Source: Sitta carolinensis
Lineage: Eukaryota; Chordata; Aves; Passeriformes; Sittidae
Direction of reading: 5' to 3'
NCBI GenBank assembly: GCA_032173965.1
Contig: JAVUNC010000004.1
Span: 64,168,501-64,232,500, forward strand
Length of the DNA stretch: 64,000 nt
Positions 40,501 through 49,536 of this stretch are shown one piece after another. The notes under the pieces were generated by a model, which saw nothing but the letters and a program-made list of their open reading frames with translations, ran no database searches and was not told where the DNA came from. Position numbers and translations under genes: made by a program. The first letter of the stretch is position 1; each line of letters starts with the position of its first letter.

Positions 40501-41649
40501 CAGACCACCAGGTCCTGAGCCCTCCCCTCTCCAGCGCCTCTTTACTCCCAGCCAGCCCTTCTGCTTTGCTTCCTGCCTGCTCCCTTCCCTCCCCACCTCC
40601 TCCTCCCTTCCCCAGGCACCCAGACAACGAGGTACGAAAAGGAGAATTCCAACTTTGGTTTGACAATTGCTCTTTGATGAAAAGTACGACCACCAGAAGC
40701 ATGCCGTGTCAGCACTGAAACTGCTGGAGTCCCAGTCTGTCTGGATGAAGGCAGCGAGCAACAGTTTTTTCAATCATGGCTTGTGCAGTACACAAGGACA
40801 CATCGAGATCTGCCTTTGTCTGAACACTGAAGTTAACACAGCATCCAGGCTGAGTGCTATAGGGCCCAAGGCTAAGTGGTCACTGTTTTTTTATTTTATT
40901 TTTTACACACTCACTAATGGGTTTGCATCACTAAAGAGAGTCCACCAGGTGAAAAACACACAACGGGGTCTCGATTTTTTTTTTTTTTTGCCTTCTTTTT
41001 AGATTTGCCGTCCTTTATTTACAACAGTGGTAAAATAACTTCAATCAAAATGAGGTTAAGATTATTTTTAACAGATGTTCACTGCTGGCCTGACCCAAAA
41101 TCCATTGACGTCAATGCGAAGACTCCATGGGGCTTTGGATTGGGTTCTAATTGTTGGAAAAATTAATGTTATTGTAAACCACTGGTCAGTGCTGTCACAT
41201 GCTCCTCGTCTGTGCCAATTCTATATGACCGGATAACAGCTTCACATAAATCTGCTCCAACTGTTGTCTAAGAGGCTAAAGGACACAGAGGTTTATCTTT
41301 TTAATTCTGAACTGCCCCCTCTCCTTCCCTAGCACACCCCATGGCCCCACTGTATTTACATTTGACAGACTGGGCATTTTGTACTATTCATACAAAGGAT
41401 TTCACAGCCAGATACGGTGTGGAAATAATGGAATTAATGCTGACTGTGTGAAGACAGCTGAGCTACAGATACGTATGAGATGAGATAGCCTGGTTCATAT
41501 ACTTTCAATAGACATTTGTATTGATTTTTATTTAAATACAGACCTGAAAGAAGGGTTGCACTTACTGTTAAGAAGACGGAAGTCTATAAATGGGTAGGAG
41601 CCGCGGCGCTCGGAGACAACCCCTGTCTGACCTCTCACCCGTGCATCTC
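8230..41649 (-). CDS. PDE7B: PDE7B, cAMP-specific phosphodiesterase 7B (exons 2 to last; first coding exon outside window)
   Basis: This is the gene-level entry for an eleven-exon minus-strand coding sequence. PDE7 enzymes hydrolyse cAMP to 5'-AMP in the cytosol and are insensitive to IBMX (family knowledge). The spliced reading frame gives 419 residues after a split Gly codon; all intron phases match and all introns are GT-AG. Numbering from the first whole residue, I see an RRGS motif at 14-17, the HNxxH motif at 145-149, the metal-binding HDVDHPG at 185-191, the metal-binding Asp of KCADICNP at 295, the invariant purine-binding Gln at 346 and the following Phe at 349. The choice of PDE7B over PDE7A rests on segments such as [20 protein letters not shown] and HRHFMLQIALK-type wording (here DRHFMLQ), which differ in PDE7A as I recall it. 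The start codon is not in the window; the missing part should be about 28 residues. Confidence 0.97.
8448..8982 (-). other. PDE7B: PDE7B intron between exons 11 and 12
   Basis: This is a 535-bp GT-AG intron. It contains a perfect 8-bp inverted repeat (tgtcacag / ctgtgaca) at 8656-8677. I see nothing else in it. Confidence 0.85.
8983..9063 (-). CDS. PDE7B: PDE7B coding exon 11 (glutamine switch)
   Basis: The exon is 81 nt, phase 1 at both ends. Its acceptor is a run of nine T and then GCAG, and its donor is GTGAGT. It encodes [20 protein letters not shown] and then VPSIQI, flanked by split Gly codons. The Gln in SIQIG is the invariant purine-binding residue (Gln413 in PDE7A by family knowledge). 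The exon is too short to stand out alone; I found it from the frame and from conserved residues. Confidence 0.94.
9064..12938 (-). other. PDE7B: PDE7B intron between exons 10 and 11
   Basis: This is a 3.9-kb GT-AG intron. It holds a 26-bp tandem duplication at 11503-11552. Open frames in it show no recognisable protein. Confidence 0.85.
11503..11552. repeat. Two-copy 26-bp tandem duplication
   Basis: The 24-nt segment taaaatggccttagaa plus gtgttcta at 11503-11526 recurs at 11529-11552 with one substitution (g to a). It is a short intronic duplication. Confidence 0.85.
12939..13035 (-). CDS. PDE7B: PDE7B coding exon 10 (metal-ligand Asp, KCADICNP)
   Basis: The exon is 97 nt, with acceptor ...tcttgctttcag and donor GTCAGC, from phase 0 to phase 1. 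It encodes [20 protein letters not shown] and then [12 protein letters not shown] plus the first base of Gly. The Asp in KCAD is the last of the four protein ligands of the catalytic metals. The donor GTCAGC is weaker than the others in this gene, which mostly read GTAAG or GTGAG. A 176-codon open frame on the opposite strand across this exon has no recognisable product. Confidence 0.96.
13036..15029 (-). other. PDE7B: PDE7B intron between exons 9 and 10
   Basis: This is a 2.0-kb GT-AG intron. It contains a CTCF-core-like word ccagcagaggg at 13790-13800 and an RFX X-box-like gccatggcaac at about 14532-14543. Both are weak candidates. No coding sequence is seen. Confidence 0.8.
15030..15174 (-). 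CDS. PDE7B: PDE7B coding exon 9
   Basis: The exon is 145 nt, with acceptor ...ccttcattgcag and donor GTAACTT, from phase 2 to phase 0. After the A that completes the split Thr codon it encodes [20 protein letters not shown], then [20 protein letters not shown] and QDRHFMLQ. The LILATDI block is a class I phosphodiesterase helix. Human PDE7B reads LTRLKAHLHNKD where this reads [12 protein letters not shown], as I recall it, so divergence is modest. Confidence 0.96.
15175..16376 (-). other. PDE7B: PDE7B intron between exons 8 and 9, carrying a partial exon duplication
   Basis: This is a 1.2-kb GT-AG intron. Its 5' end (right side) contains the downstream copy of the tandem duplication, including a second copy of the exon 8 tail and donor. 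Confidence 0.88.
16082..16414 (-). repeat. PDE7B: Tandem duplication of exon 8 tail, donor site and flanking intron
   Basis: Unit A at 16082-16233 and unit B at 16254-16414 align with an offset of 172 bp, rising to 181 bp after a 9-nt insertion in unit B. I count about five substitutions over roughly 147 aligned bases in the core, so about 96-97% identity. Unit B contains the real end of exon 8 (16377-16414) and its donor. Unit A contains the copied exon tail (16196-16233) with one amino-acid difference (LLTHLPKEV against LLAHLPKEV) and an unchanged GTAAGTG donor. The high identity points to a recent event. Confidence 0.92.
16196..16233 (-). pseudogene. Decoy copy of PDE7B exon 8 tail with intact donor
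   Basis: These 38 nt copy the last 38 nt of exon 8 with a single substitution, and are followed by GTAAGTG at 16195 and below. The copy lacks the exon's acceptor and first 54 nt. It could act only as a cryptic downstream donor for exon 8, or as the 3' end of a pseudo-exon if some upstream AG is used. Reading from exon 8 into this copy meets TAA immediately after exon 8. Confidence 0.88.
16377..16468 (-). CDS. PDE7B: PDE7B coding exon 8 (NHHWRS segment); its 3' part is duplicated downstream
   Basis: The exon is 92 nt and GC-rich, with acceptor ...tcctccccag and donor GTAAGTG, from phase 0 to phase 2. It encodes [20 protein letters not shown] followed by [10 protein letters not shown] and AC of a Thr codon. 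The ENHH segment is well conserved across the superfamily. If the donor is not used, the frame stops at once, because AC|GTAAG reads ACG TAA. The last 38 nt and the donor are copied at 16196-16233 (see the duplication entry). Confidence 0.96.
16469..22516 (-). other. PDE7B: PDE7B intron between exons 7 and 8
   Basis: This is a 6.0-kb GT-AG intron. It contains a CR1 element at 20950-21528 on the opposite strand to the gene. The rest shows no recognisable coding or RNA gene. Confidence 0.85.
20950..21528 (+). mobile_element. 5'-truncated CR1 non-LTR retrotransposon (3' end fragment)
   Basis: The sequence matches the familiar CR1 3' region. It runs from a 'gaccaagaaggcc' block through 'gcactggtgaggtcacacct', 'aaggacattgaggtgct' and 'agaagggcaacaaggctc' to 'ggctgcccagggaggtggt', ending in 'cttaaaggtctcttcc' and a final tctatgagtctgtgattcta repeat-like tail. 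The open frame at 21005-21463 keeps the end of the reverse transcriptase reading frame ([20 protein letters not shown]). A segment after the LRELG-coding region is missing against the consensus, so it is internally deleted. The 5' limit is approximate. Confidence 0.93.
22517..22648 (-). CDS. PDE7B: PDE7B coding exon 7 (HDxDHPG metal-binding motif)
   Basis: The exon is 132 nt (44 codons, phase 0 at both ends), with acceptor ...gatgattcag and donor GTAAAA. It encodes [20 protein letters not shown], then [20 protein letters not shown] and SLYQ. HDVDHPG is the class I phosphodiesterase signature; its His and Asp bind the zinc/magnesium pair. Because both ends are phase 0, skipping this exon would keep frame but remove the metal site. 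Confidence 0.98.
22649..24061 (-). other. PDE7B: PDE7B intron between exons 6 and 7
   Basis: This is a 1.4-kb GT-AG intron. The part at 23558-23955 is GC-richer with chance open frames. I recognise nothing else in it. Confidence 0.85.
24062..24162 (-). CDS. PDE7B: PDE7B coding exon 6 (HNxxH catalytic motif)
   Basis: The exon is 101 nt, with acceptor ...gattctcag and donor GTAAGGAC, from phase 1 to phase 0. It encodes [20 protein letters not shown] and then [13 protein letters not shown]. The YHNAVHA motif holds the general-acid His and a metal-ligand His that are conserved in all class I phosphodiesterases. One substitution from human in the tail is visible (REPK here, KEPK as I recall it). 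Confidence 0.97.
24163..25877 (-). other. PDE7B: PDE7B intron between exons 5 and 6
   Basis: This is a 1.7-kb GT-AG intron with a (TGTC)n microsatellite at 25520-25556. No exon is seen in it. Confidence 0.85.
25520..25556. repeat. (TGTC)n tetranucleotide microsatellite
   Basis: There are about nine perfect repeats of tgtc/gtct in a row. The tract is intronic and likely to vary in length between individuals. Confidence 0.95.
25878..25973 (-). CDS. PDE7B: PDE7B coding exon 5
   Basis: The exon is 96 nt, with acceptor ...gcttttag and donor GTAAGTG. It encodes [20 protein letters not shown] and then [11 protein letters not shown], ending with the first base of a Val codon. The last two residues read Phe-Phe (a run of six T), where human PDE7B has Phe-Leu as I recall it; this is a conservative change close to the donor site. 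The segment forms helices of the catalytic domain in related structures. Confidence 0.95.
25974..27588 (-). other. PDE7B: PDE7B intron between exons 4 and 5
   Basis: This is a 1.6-kb GT-AG intron. It contains an ATTA-type simple tract near 26400-26416. Nothing else is recognised. Confidence 0.85.
27589..27652 (-). CDS. PDE7B: PDE7B coding exon 4 (start of catalytic domain)
   Basis: The exon is 64 nt, from phase 0 to phase 1, with acceptor ...ttttttccag and donor GTGAGT. It encodes [20 protein letters not shown] followed by N and the first base of a Gly codon. The WDFDIF...LT block is the usual opening of the conserved class I phosphodiesterase catalytic domain. Confidence 0.95.
27653..28914 (-). 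other. PDE7B: PDE7B intron between exons 3 and 4
   Basis: This is a 1.3-kb GT-AG intron with no recognisable feature. Confidence 0.85.
28915..29066 (-). CDS. PDE7B: PDE7B coding exon 3
   Basis: The exon is 152 nt. It starts with two bases that complete an Asn codon (A|AT) after the acceptor ...ttttcacag and ends on AGG (Arg) before the donor GTAAGA. It encodes [20 protein letters not shown], then [20 protein letters not shown] and [10 protein letters not shown]. The basic KKKVKR stretch and the [16 protein letters not shown] block are specific to PDE7B relative to PDE7A as I recall them. It lies N-terminal to the catalytic core. Confidence 0.96.
33801..33818. repeat. T18 homopolymer followed by GCATGT
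   Basis: Eighteen T are followed by gcatgtaaaa. A similar tract at 38883 is also followed by gcatgt. Confidence 0.85.
36984..37018. other. Perfect 12-bp inverted repeat with 11-nt loop
   Basis: The arms aattcatcacat (36984-36995) and atgtgatgaatt (37007-37018) are exact reverse complements around the loop gactgcaaagt. Confidence 0.88.
38883..38898. repeat. T16 homopolymer followed by GCATGT
   Basis: Sixteen T are followed by gcatgtgaattt. It resembles the tract at 33801-33818. Confidence 0.85.
39979..39994. repeat. A16 homopolymer
   Basis: A run of 16 A is followed by caaacc. No upstream retrocopied gene is recognised. Confidence 0.8.
40515..40620. repeat. Pyrimidine-rich low-complexity segment
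   Basis: The plus strand is dominated by C and T (blocks such as cttccctccccacctcctcc). On the PDE7B transcript strand it is purine-rich, so it is not a polypyrimidine tract for this gene. Confidence 0.6.
41566..41649 (-). CDS. PDE7B: PDE7B coding exon 2 (N-terminal regulatory region)
   Basis: The exon is 84 nt. It begins with the last two bases of a split Gly codon after the acceptor ...tttgcag and ends AACA before the donor GTAAGTG. It encodes [20 protein letters not shown] followed by IDFRLLN. The RRGS at residues 14-17 of the visible protein fits the R-R-x-S consensus for protein kinase A, as known for PDE7 N-termini. Compared with human PDE7B as I remember it, the segment before ERRGS differs slightly (VVSE here against VRAE). 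The short length and GC-rich sequence make this a clear exon despite its isolation by more than 12 kb from the next. Confidence 0.93.
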
Positions 41650-42143
41650 CTGCAAAACACAAAATCCCCAGACACATTAGAAGGCACAGCTGCCTTTCTC
41701 TGCTGTTTAGATCTAGATCTATTTTTTAATACAAAGTGACGACATTACACTCTTCCAGTGGGAAAACTAAGGTCCAAAAAATCATCTCCCATGACATCCC
41801 TGGGTAATTGGGTAAAGCAGGACAGCTGATCTTCGTATCAGAACAAAGACACCAAAACTCCTTCACTGCTGGCTGGGATTAAACCACCACATTATCCTAT
41901 TGAACAATTTCTTGCCCAGCAAGCAGACTCTCATTGCTTCACAAAAAGTGCAAAGGTCTGTTTTTCCTTCCTCAAGCAAGAACAGGTAAGACTCCGACCA
42001 CCATGGCTTCACATGCAAAGGTCCCAGTCCTGGACTCGGCCCAAAATCCATCTGACCTGCAAAGTTGTGGGACTGCTATAAAAATCACTAGTTGAAGAAA
42101 AAAATCCCCCCCCAAAAAAGTATAAAGAAGTTTTTGCACTTAG

Positions 42144-42175
42144 GTGGGTGGTTTGTTTGTTTGTTTGTTGTTTTT
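42144..42175. repeat. GTTT-rich simple repeat
   Basis: The sequence has several gttt units in a row (ggtttgtttgtttgtttgtt) and then tttttgg. Confidence 0.75.
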
Positions 42176-43831
42176 GGTTTACTTTCTGATCTTTGAGCAC
42201 TCTGGAAAATGAAAGCCTTCTCCTCAAACACTGCAGCTCGTTTATGTAAGTGAAAACCTGATGTTCTTAGATAAGCACTGCTCTGTATATTTAAAGATGA
42301 TGAAGTGCCAACACAATACTAAGAATTAGTACTGCTGTGCAATTCACACTGACTAGTTCCTGACCATGTAATATTGATGAAATAGGAAAAATTAATTTAA
42401 TGAGAAAAATGCTCCTCATTACAAAACCTCCCTCCAAGAAGACAGGAAGCAGTGGGAAAGCAGATGTCATTTTTATGTTTCCATAATTTTAAGTATCTTG
42501 TAGTGAAATGTAATTGTTTCTTTACAGGCAATTAACAAGACCAAAATATTACAAAATTCTTAAATAAGATGACATTTAGAGACTTTGAGGTTCTAGTTAG
42601 AGTACTATAGTTCTTCACCATACTAATTCGTCTTCTACAGAAACAGAGACTGCAGTGTTGAAAGCACACCCACTGCACATCCTTACAGAGCTCGAACTGT
42701 AGTCCTCTCAAAGTCCGCAATAAAGTATGAGTTTTTCAGTTAGTCTGAAATACATTTCCTCTGGGATACAAATATAGCATCTGACTAATCTAAACAACAA
42801 TAATTTAAGAATTTGGCTGCTAGTGCTAGCTTCTACTGCATGTGTTTAAAAACAAGAAAACATCTTGTAGCATTAAAGAAGGACCTAGTTAAATGCTGTT
42901 ATTTTTTTTCTATCTAATGTTCACTTAAAATGTGCTTACAATAATGTTTAAGGGAAGAAAGCCAAGTAGAATTATGAAGTTAAATATTTGAGGTGGAGAA
43001 AAACTTCCGTGCCCTCTAGGGGTCCTTAGAGATACGACAGACACAAGAGAGTGCATGCAAATTAAGAATATTTCAAACATAGTCACTTTTGATTATAAAT
43101 ACCAGTCTAGGTTCTCTCACCCTTACTTTCACTTTACTTTTTTGTTCCCAGAGACACAAAACGTGTTCCCTGTTCTCGGCTCCTACTTGCCAACCACTCT
43201 AAGGAACCAGTCCAAACCAACTTGAGCTGCTGTTGACCCCACTTACCCCTCCTGACAGCAGGGGCAGGAGGAGCAAACCTCTACCTGCTCTTCAGCTGTT
43301 CCACTTCCAAGGTATGGCAAAGCCGTGGGCCTGCCTTCATCAGCAGATTAAAATTACAGGCAATGTGATCGTGGCAATGAAGGCATATGCACCCATCCCC
43401 CTGTGGTCCTCGTGTGGAAGAAAGAGAAAAAGGGTGGAGCAAATAGCTGGAGAGTTTGTAAAACACTGACATGCAAGATTCATCAGCACCCACAAGCCAG
43501 AGCCCATGAAGCAGCACCCAGACTTAAAAGCATCGCTCTCTGCCACAGGTAACCCATCAGATTGGCTCACGTGTGCAGGAAGAGTAAGAATGGCAAGCAT
43601 ATGGTGCACATTATATAAACTCCAAAAAATCAGGCAGGCTTGAGCCTGCTACTAATACAGGCATCAGCAAATTAAGAACGGGTGTGAATTCAGAGCATGC
43701 CTTGACCGACGCTTTTGTTTTTCTGCAGGCACCAATGAATTAACAGGAATCTGCAAGTAATCCCCTGCATTACACACTGATAAACATGCCACTTGTGACT
43801 GTATCAGCAAAGACATTAAAATAAAATAATT

Positions 43832-43848
43832 AAAAAAAAAAAAAAAAA
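43832..43848. repeat. A17 homopolymer
   Basis: A run of 17 A is preceded by attaaaataaaataatt. No retrocopied gene is recognised upstream. Confidence 0.85.
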
Positions 43849-44449
43849 GAGAAATTCAGACTCCAAAAATCTGAAAAAAACACCCAAAGCCTATGATACT
43901 ATAAAACCAGCAAGACTGATATTCTTTCCAGGCGTGAAATAATACATCTGTTAAATCAAAGGAGGTACCATAGTACTAGAGAAAATCATATACAGTCATG
44001 TATCAAAAAGATTGCTTAACTCTCAGTTAATATTCAACAGTATGACCCCAAATTTTGAAGGAGAGAACACTAAAGTTAGGTTGACAGCTGTAACAGCGAA
44101 GAAAACACAAGGTGGGCTTACCAAAAGTAGACTATACAAAATAATTACCTCAAATAAAATAGCTAACTGTTAGACAAAAGGAAAATAAAGCAATACTGTA
44201 GTGCAATTCAACCATATGGACCTCATTAAACATAAGAGAAGGCAAGAGATGAGTACAAGAACTGAAGACTGAAAATAAGGAGACAACATGGTGCACTGAA
44301 AGGAAACTTTTTCTTGGGAACAATTACTTCATGATCTCCATGATATTTAGAAAATTCATGCTGGGAATAGTCCTAAATAATTTTTATTGATGATCTTGAC
44401 ACAGAAGACAACTACTGATATTTTAGGATAACACAATGATGCTATATAC

Positions 44450-44472
44450 CTGTTAATACTAGGTATTAACAG
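44450..44472. other. Perfect 10-bp inverted repeat with 3-nt loop
   Basis: ctgttaatac and gtattaacag are exact reverse complements separated by tag. Confidence 0.88.
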
Positions 44473-45007
44473 CTACAGTTACTTTAAATTAAGTTCACTG
44501 CTGCAGCCACCTTTTCTGCCCCAACTGCTCTGTAGCCCAAGATACCTGGATGCTCCTGGTATCCCAGCTTCCTCCCATGGTGCTGCTGTCCCATACAGAA
44601 CTGCAGACTAGCCAAATTAGATGCTTCTGTACATAAGTCAATGCAATTTCAGCAAAGAGAGGGAAAGCGATGGAGCTATTGATGCAATTAGTAAGAAATG
44701 TGAATGAGTTTTACTGAACTAGCAAAGCCCAGGAACTGAAGTCATGACAAATTAGTGATGATTCCAATTGGCTATTTGTGTAATTTCACATTTTTTACAG
44801 ACATTATAATTTTGGGGTGTCTCTAGCACTATAGGAATCTGTATGTAGAATAAATCTGCATTCCTACTGACTTAGGAAAAGCCACTAAAATCTTTATATT
44901 CTTATATGATTATTAACTTTATCCTGAGGGAAGGCAAGTTTCTGATGAGTCAAAGATGTTATCAAATAGCTCTACCTCATGAAATTGTTATTTCAAAATA
45001 TTTCACC

Positions 45008-45022
45008 AGGTGCCACCTAGTC
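45008..45022 (-). promoter_or_regulatory. Candidate CTCF-type site
   Basis: The minus strand reads ctaggtggcacc, which fits most of the CTCF core consensus (about 12 of 14 positions counting upstream bases). It is a motif match by eye only. Confidence 0.2.
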
Positions 45023-48000
45023 TCTCTCTCCATCATTAGAGAAAGATTAGGTAGGAAGTGGCGGTGGGCTAAAACAACCACACCTCCCTTCCACCATTTT
45101 TTCTTGGCTCACGTGTTTGGAAAATATTTATATACATCCCTATTACTTTTAATTACATCTAAGTACAGTGAGCAGAGAGACTAAGAACAGGGATTGCACC
45201 AGATATGCAATTTATCATATGGGTTTTAATTTCCAAGAGCTAAGGGCCGTTCATGGCAACACACTCAATGCTATTTTTTTCATTTGGCAGATGACTTTGA
45301 GGCTGACTTTCAGCACTCCTCCAGACCTTCACATCTCTGTCTCCACCTTAAAAATCAAGTTAAGCAGTCGTTCTGACACTTTTTGCTATTAGCAGTTTTA
45401 GATAAATAATCCTTTTTAAGAGCGAAAGGAAGGAATTCTATGGTAACAAGGCAGGAAATTTTGACAGCTCATTGTGCTCCCAAGTGAAACAAGCAGGGTG
45501 AAGGGAAATGGTCAGGGTACTGGTTCTCCTTGACTGCTTTGGGCTGAAGATGCAAGGCTGGAACATCTGCAGCTGCCAACACCAGGGGCTGCACCCGCAC
45601 TGGCACCAAGCTGCAACAAGAGCTTCCAGCAGGCACATCTCCCAGGGGCTGCTGTGCTCTTCAATTTTACTTTGCCCTTGCTAAAACAGACAAGAACACA
45701 AACCAAATAAACCACAGTAACCTGTACGGGGAGCCAGAGCTGTGACTGACATGCATGACCGATCACAGGCACGAGAAAATCAGCTATAGGGCACTACTGC
45801 AGCCACAGCATCAAGGGCACTTCAAGATGGTTCAGAAGGGTTAAGGAAAACATGAGGCAGCTCTTAACTGCCTTCCACATCTGGAGGAAAGAGCCATCTG
45901 CACCGAGGAAAACAACTTCTTCAAGACTTGCCTGAAACAGCGTGCGATTCAATTTCACTGAGCAAGCACAACAAATTAGGAGAGAAAACAGGGCCAGAGC
46001 TGTGACCAAACAACAGAGGAGCTTCATCCAGCAGAAGTTAGGAAGAACCACCAAATTATTGATTCTATTTAGTACACAGCTCCATGTGGTAAATCGGGAA
46101 TACCACAGCGAATTCACAAGAGGGTACAAGTATTTATTCCAGTCAAGCTTTCTTACAATCTTCACTCCAGTATTTCTTAAGTTGACTGTTCAGGGTACAT
46201 GCTGCAGTGGCTAACAACTTTTCATGGAAAACCACGCAGCAGTTAGTAAGGCTTCTTGTGGACTCCACGGTGCCAATGGCCTCTCCACTATTCCAGTTTG
46301 GAAAAGGCTTGGGATTTCTGACCTGAAGGAAGAGTACTTGATCATGCTTTAAGCATCAATCCGGTTTTAGTGGAAAGTTTTCTAAAAGGGAAAAGTGTTG
46401 CTCTGTAAAAGTAGCAAACAAATGAAAAGTGAGTACCAGAATTACTGGAATTATATTTTCATTTGAAGAGATCTAATGCTTGTTCATGGTGACTTCATGC
46501 TGGTTTAGGTTCTTTTCATTCTGTTGTATTAGTGCTGTAAGTGTTACTGTAAATTCCTTTTTGTAGAAGGCATTTTATAGAGATTTCTCATGTACATAAG
46601 ATCTTTAGAACAAAGCCATTTCCTCTGAACAGACACAGAGAGACTGATTTAAAGGTTACAGACTGAGGATGACTCCCCTTTGCAGCAGGCGAAACTGAAG
46701 CAGCCACCTCACTTCATTCATTTCTAAGCATTGAATTTTTAAGTATGTAAGCATTCCAAAATGTAAGGTTTTACGTGCTGTACACTGCATGGTTCTACTA
46801 TTTCTGCTAGTAGTCCTAATGAGCTTGTAAGTATTAATTTCAGCCAACGTATTCTGCAGTTTTGCTTCAAAATGCTCTGCAAGGGGAAGTAATTGCTGGT
46901 ACTACTCCCTCTTTACAAAAAGAGGACAAAATGATTATGTAGTAACTGTAATTCAGTTTTGTAAATGTTTTTTACATAGAAAATAACTTAACTTCCTTTC
47001 TAGTGGCCCTACCCTGTGAGTTAATTATTTTTTTTTATTTATTACCAGTCAATTACTTGAAGTTCAGCTATTAAAAATTCATTTTCCAGCAGCAGACAAG
47101 ACATTTCATGCATCCTGTTTTCTTAGTATTTGGGAGCAAATGCGGGTTCTTACATTCAACAAGAACTACTGGGACTGCTTTACTGTACCTGCCAGCTCTA
47201 ATTTCTGACTCCTTTACTGACCAAAATCCACACCACAGTTTTATCTTAACTTCCCAAACAGTACAGTCCCCACTCCTTCTGCCAATCAGTAAAATAAAAG
47301 AAAGAGAAGCTGACAATCTCTTCATAAAGCCCTTCTCAATGCTGGAATTCTCCTGCTATGTCTTACCTGGATACAGAGGAAGACCCTAGGATCCACAGAC
47401 ATACTTTTAACAGCCATTGTGCATTCTGACAAAAGAACAAGTCAAATGAGTACTTTACAGACACTCTTGAAATCCTCTCTTTAACCACATCATATGACAC
47501 CAGCGACCCTGGTGAAAAGACTGAACTGACACATCTTGAGAAAAAGCTCTTACAACTTGCAGACTTCGGAAAAAGTTCTTGCAGACAAGTGAAAACCAAG
47601 AGGATGAGAAAACTGCCATCAAGAACCAGAAAACAGCAGTCATCAGAAACTCAGACACTGAAGCAGCACTCACATTTCCCTCTCCACAGACCTGTTTGCT
47701 CTTGCATGAGCAAATGTAGAGCCTGCAACACTAACATCTGACTGAAAAAGTGGCCAGAGTTGATTGGACAGACATTGACTCTCTGTTGCATGAGCTAATG
47801 GAGGTAGGTTTCCAAAATAATGTATTATATTGCACTGGCCATTCTCTCACTTGTTTTTGAGTTTGATAATGGGCTATGAGTTATTGTCTTAAGGTCAAAC
47901 ACACTTCTTTTCTGCTAAGGCACTATTTCACACACTCTAGGTCTAAATGAGTGGAGAGAAGGAGGTGCCTCTGCCCAGTGACTAAAGAGACTTTCAAAGA

Positions 48001-48448
48001 CCCACATTTCTGAATGATGCAGATGGAGACTAAGACCCTTCTCTGCCTAAATTAGGTGCCATGATTATAATCCGAGCATGAGGAGAGAAGAATCCAAGAT
48101 CTCACCCATGAGGACTGAATTCAGAAAAGTGAGACCACACCAAACCCCTTACCTGTGAGTATGCCTTTCACTGTGATTATCCCAGTGACTATTTGGTAAC
48201 CAACAGAACACCTTTAGTTCACACCAGTGTAGGCACACCCTCAAAACACGAATGTACTGTGTACACTCGTACAGAGCAATATTATCCCACGGCTCAGTTA
48301 AACAAAAACCAGCACCCATTATGCAACAGCCATTGGAGAACTGTTCTGGATAAAACACAATTTCTGTGATTCTAACTGCATGATCTCTACTTAACTTTCA
48401 GTATTTTCTAGATAAAATATGAATGCTTATATAAAAATATAAATTTTT

Positions 48449-48460
48449 ATATATATATAC
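48449..48460. repeat. Short AT dinucleotide repeat
   Basis: A run of about six AT units sits between T-rich and A-rich flanks. Confidence 0.7.
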
Positions 48461-49522
48461 AAATTTACATGAAGTGCTAAACCACAGGACACGAAGACAG
48501 AGGGAGCATACAAACAGGCAAGTTGCACAGCCTGCTTAATTAGCAACTTTCCCCTTTTAAGACACTAGAGATTCTGATATAGGAAGGAGCTTGCCAGTAC
48601 AAATTTTGCAAAATTCAGCCAATGGCTTTCACACACAGATAAAAAGATAGACAAGTGTTGTTATCTAGCAGGAAAGGATAGGGAATTATTACACTAAAAC
48701 CTGGAGACAGGTCTTGAAAAAAAGAATCTAACAAGAGAGAATGGAGACCTGTATATATACAACATTTTAAGTGCAGAGACAGAAGTTATCTATCATCACC
48801 TCCATACTTGAAAGGCATGGTTTAGACAATCATCTTGACTTTGGTAAATATTTTCCTTGCACTGCATTGTAAAGAGCAAGCCATCTGCTATCCAGAGTGG
48901 CTCAAGTCACTAGTAAGAGAGGAAAAGGAAGGCCTAGGAGAACAGTTGCACAGGACTGATGACACCTTGAGAGTCTCACTGCTGCCATCCCAAATGGAAG
49001 CAGCCTGGCTGGCTCCAGGCTTACCAAACTGCTGCTGCTCAGCAGGGCTGGGGCAGTAACAGGGACACTCTGAAGCAGACAGGATCCTCTTTGTAAAGTG
49101 CATATAACCATTCCAAGTTCTAATGCTAGGAATCAACTATTTGTATCTGGAGCTTTGTATGGTGCTATTGGTGGGGCATTTCTGCCTCCAAATAATGATC
49201 ACTGACCCTACAGAAAATGTGGATATTAATATAGCACTGAACTGTCTTAATAATCTTGTCTTCCTAAACAGTTTGATAGCCTGTAAACATCTCTGCTTTA
49301 AAGGACAGGAGCCATGTCAGCAAAATCAGGTTCTTGCACTGCTACCACTGCTATTACTATGCAGCCCTGCTGGCAAGTGGCAAAACCCACTGGTTTTCCT
49401 AAAAATGAAATTGAATTGTAACAAACACCTTAAAAACTAAAGGATACATCCAGCAACGTTAAGAGCTGTAATAAAAGTAATAACAGCTACAGCACAGTCT
49501 TAGCAACAGGTAGTAGGTTGCA

Positions 49523-49536
49523 TTACCATGGCAACT
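49523..49536 (+). promoter_or_regulatory. Candidate RFX X-box
   Basis: ttaccatggcaac resembles the RFX palindrome GTTNCCATGGNAAC with one changed base in the left half. It is a motif match by eye only. Confidence 0.2.

Larger units (their letters stand above)
29067..41565 (-). other. PDE7B: PDE7B intron between exons 2 and 3
   Basis: This is a 12.5-kb GT-AG intron, the longest complete one in the window. It contains T18 at 33801-33818, T16 at 38883-38898, A16 at 39979-39994, a perfect 12-bp inverted repeat at 36984-37018 and a C/T-rich plus-strand segment at about 40515-40620. I recognise no exon or retrocopied gene. Confidence 0.85.

Noticed and set aside
40515..40640. Pyrimidine tract ending in CCCCAG as a plus-strand 3' splice site
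   Set aside because: No plus-strand exon with a recognisable product follows it, and PDE7B runs on the other strand.
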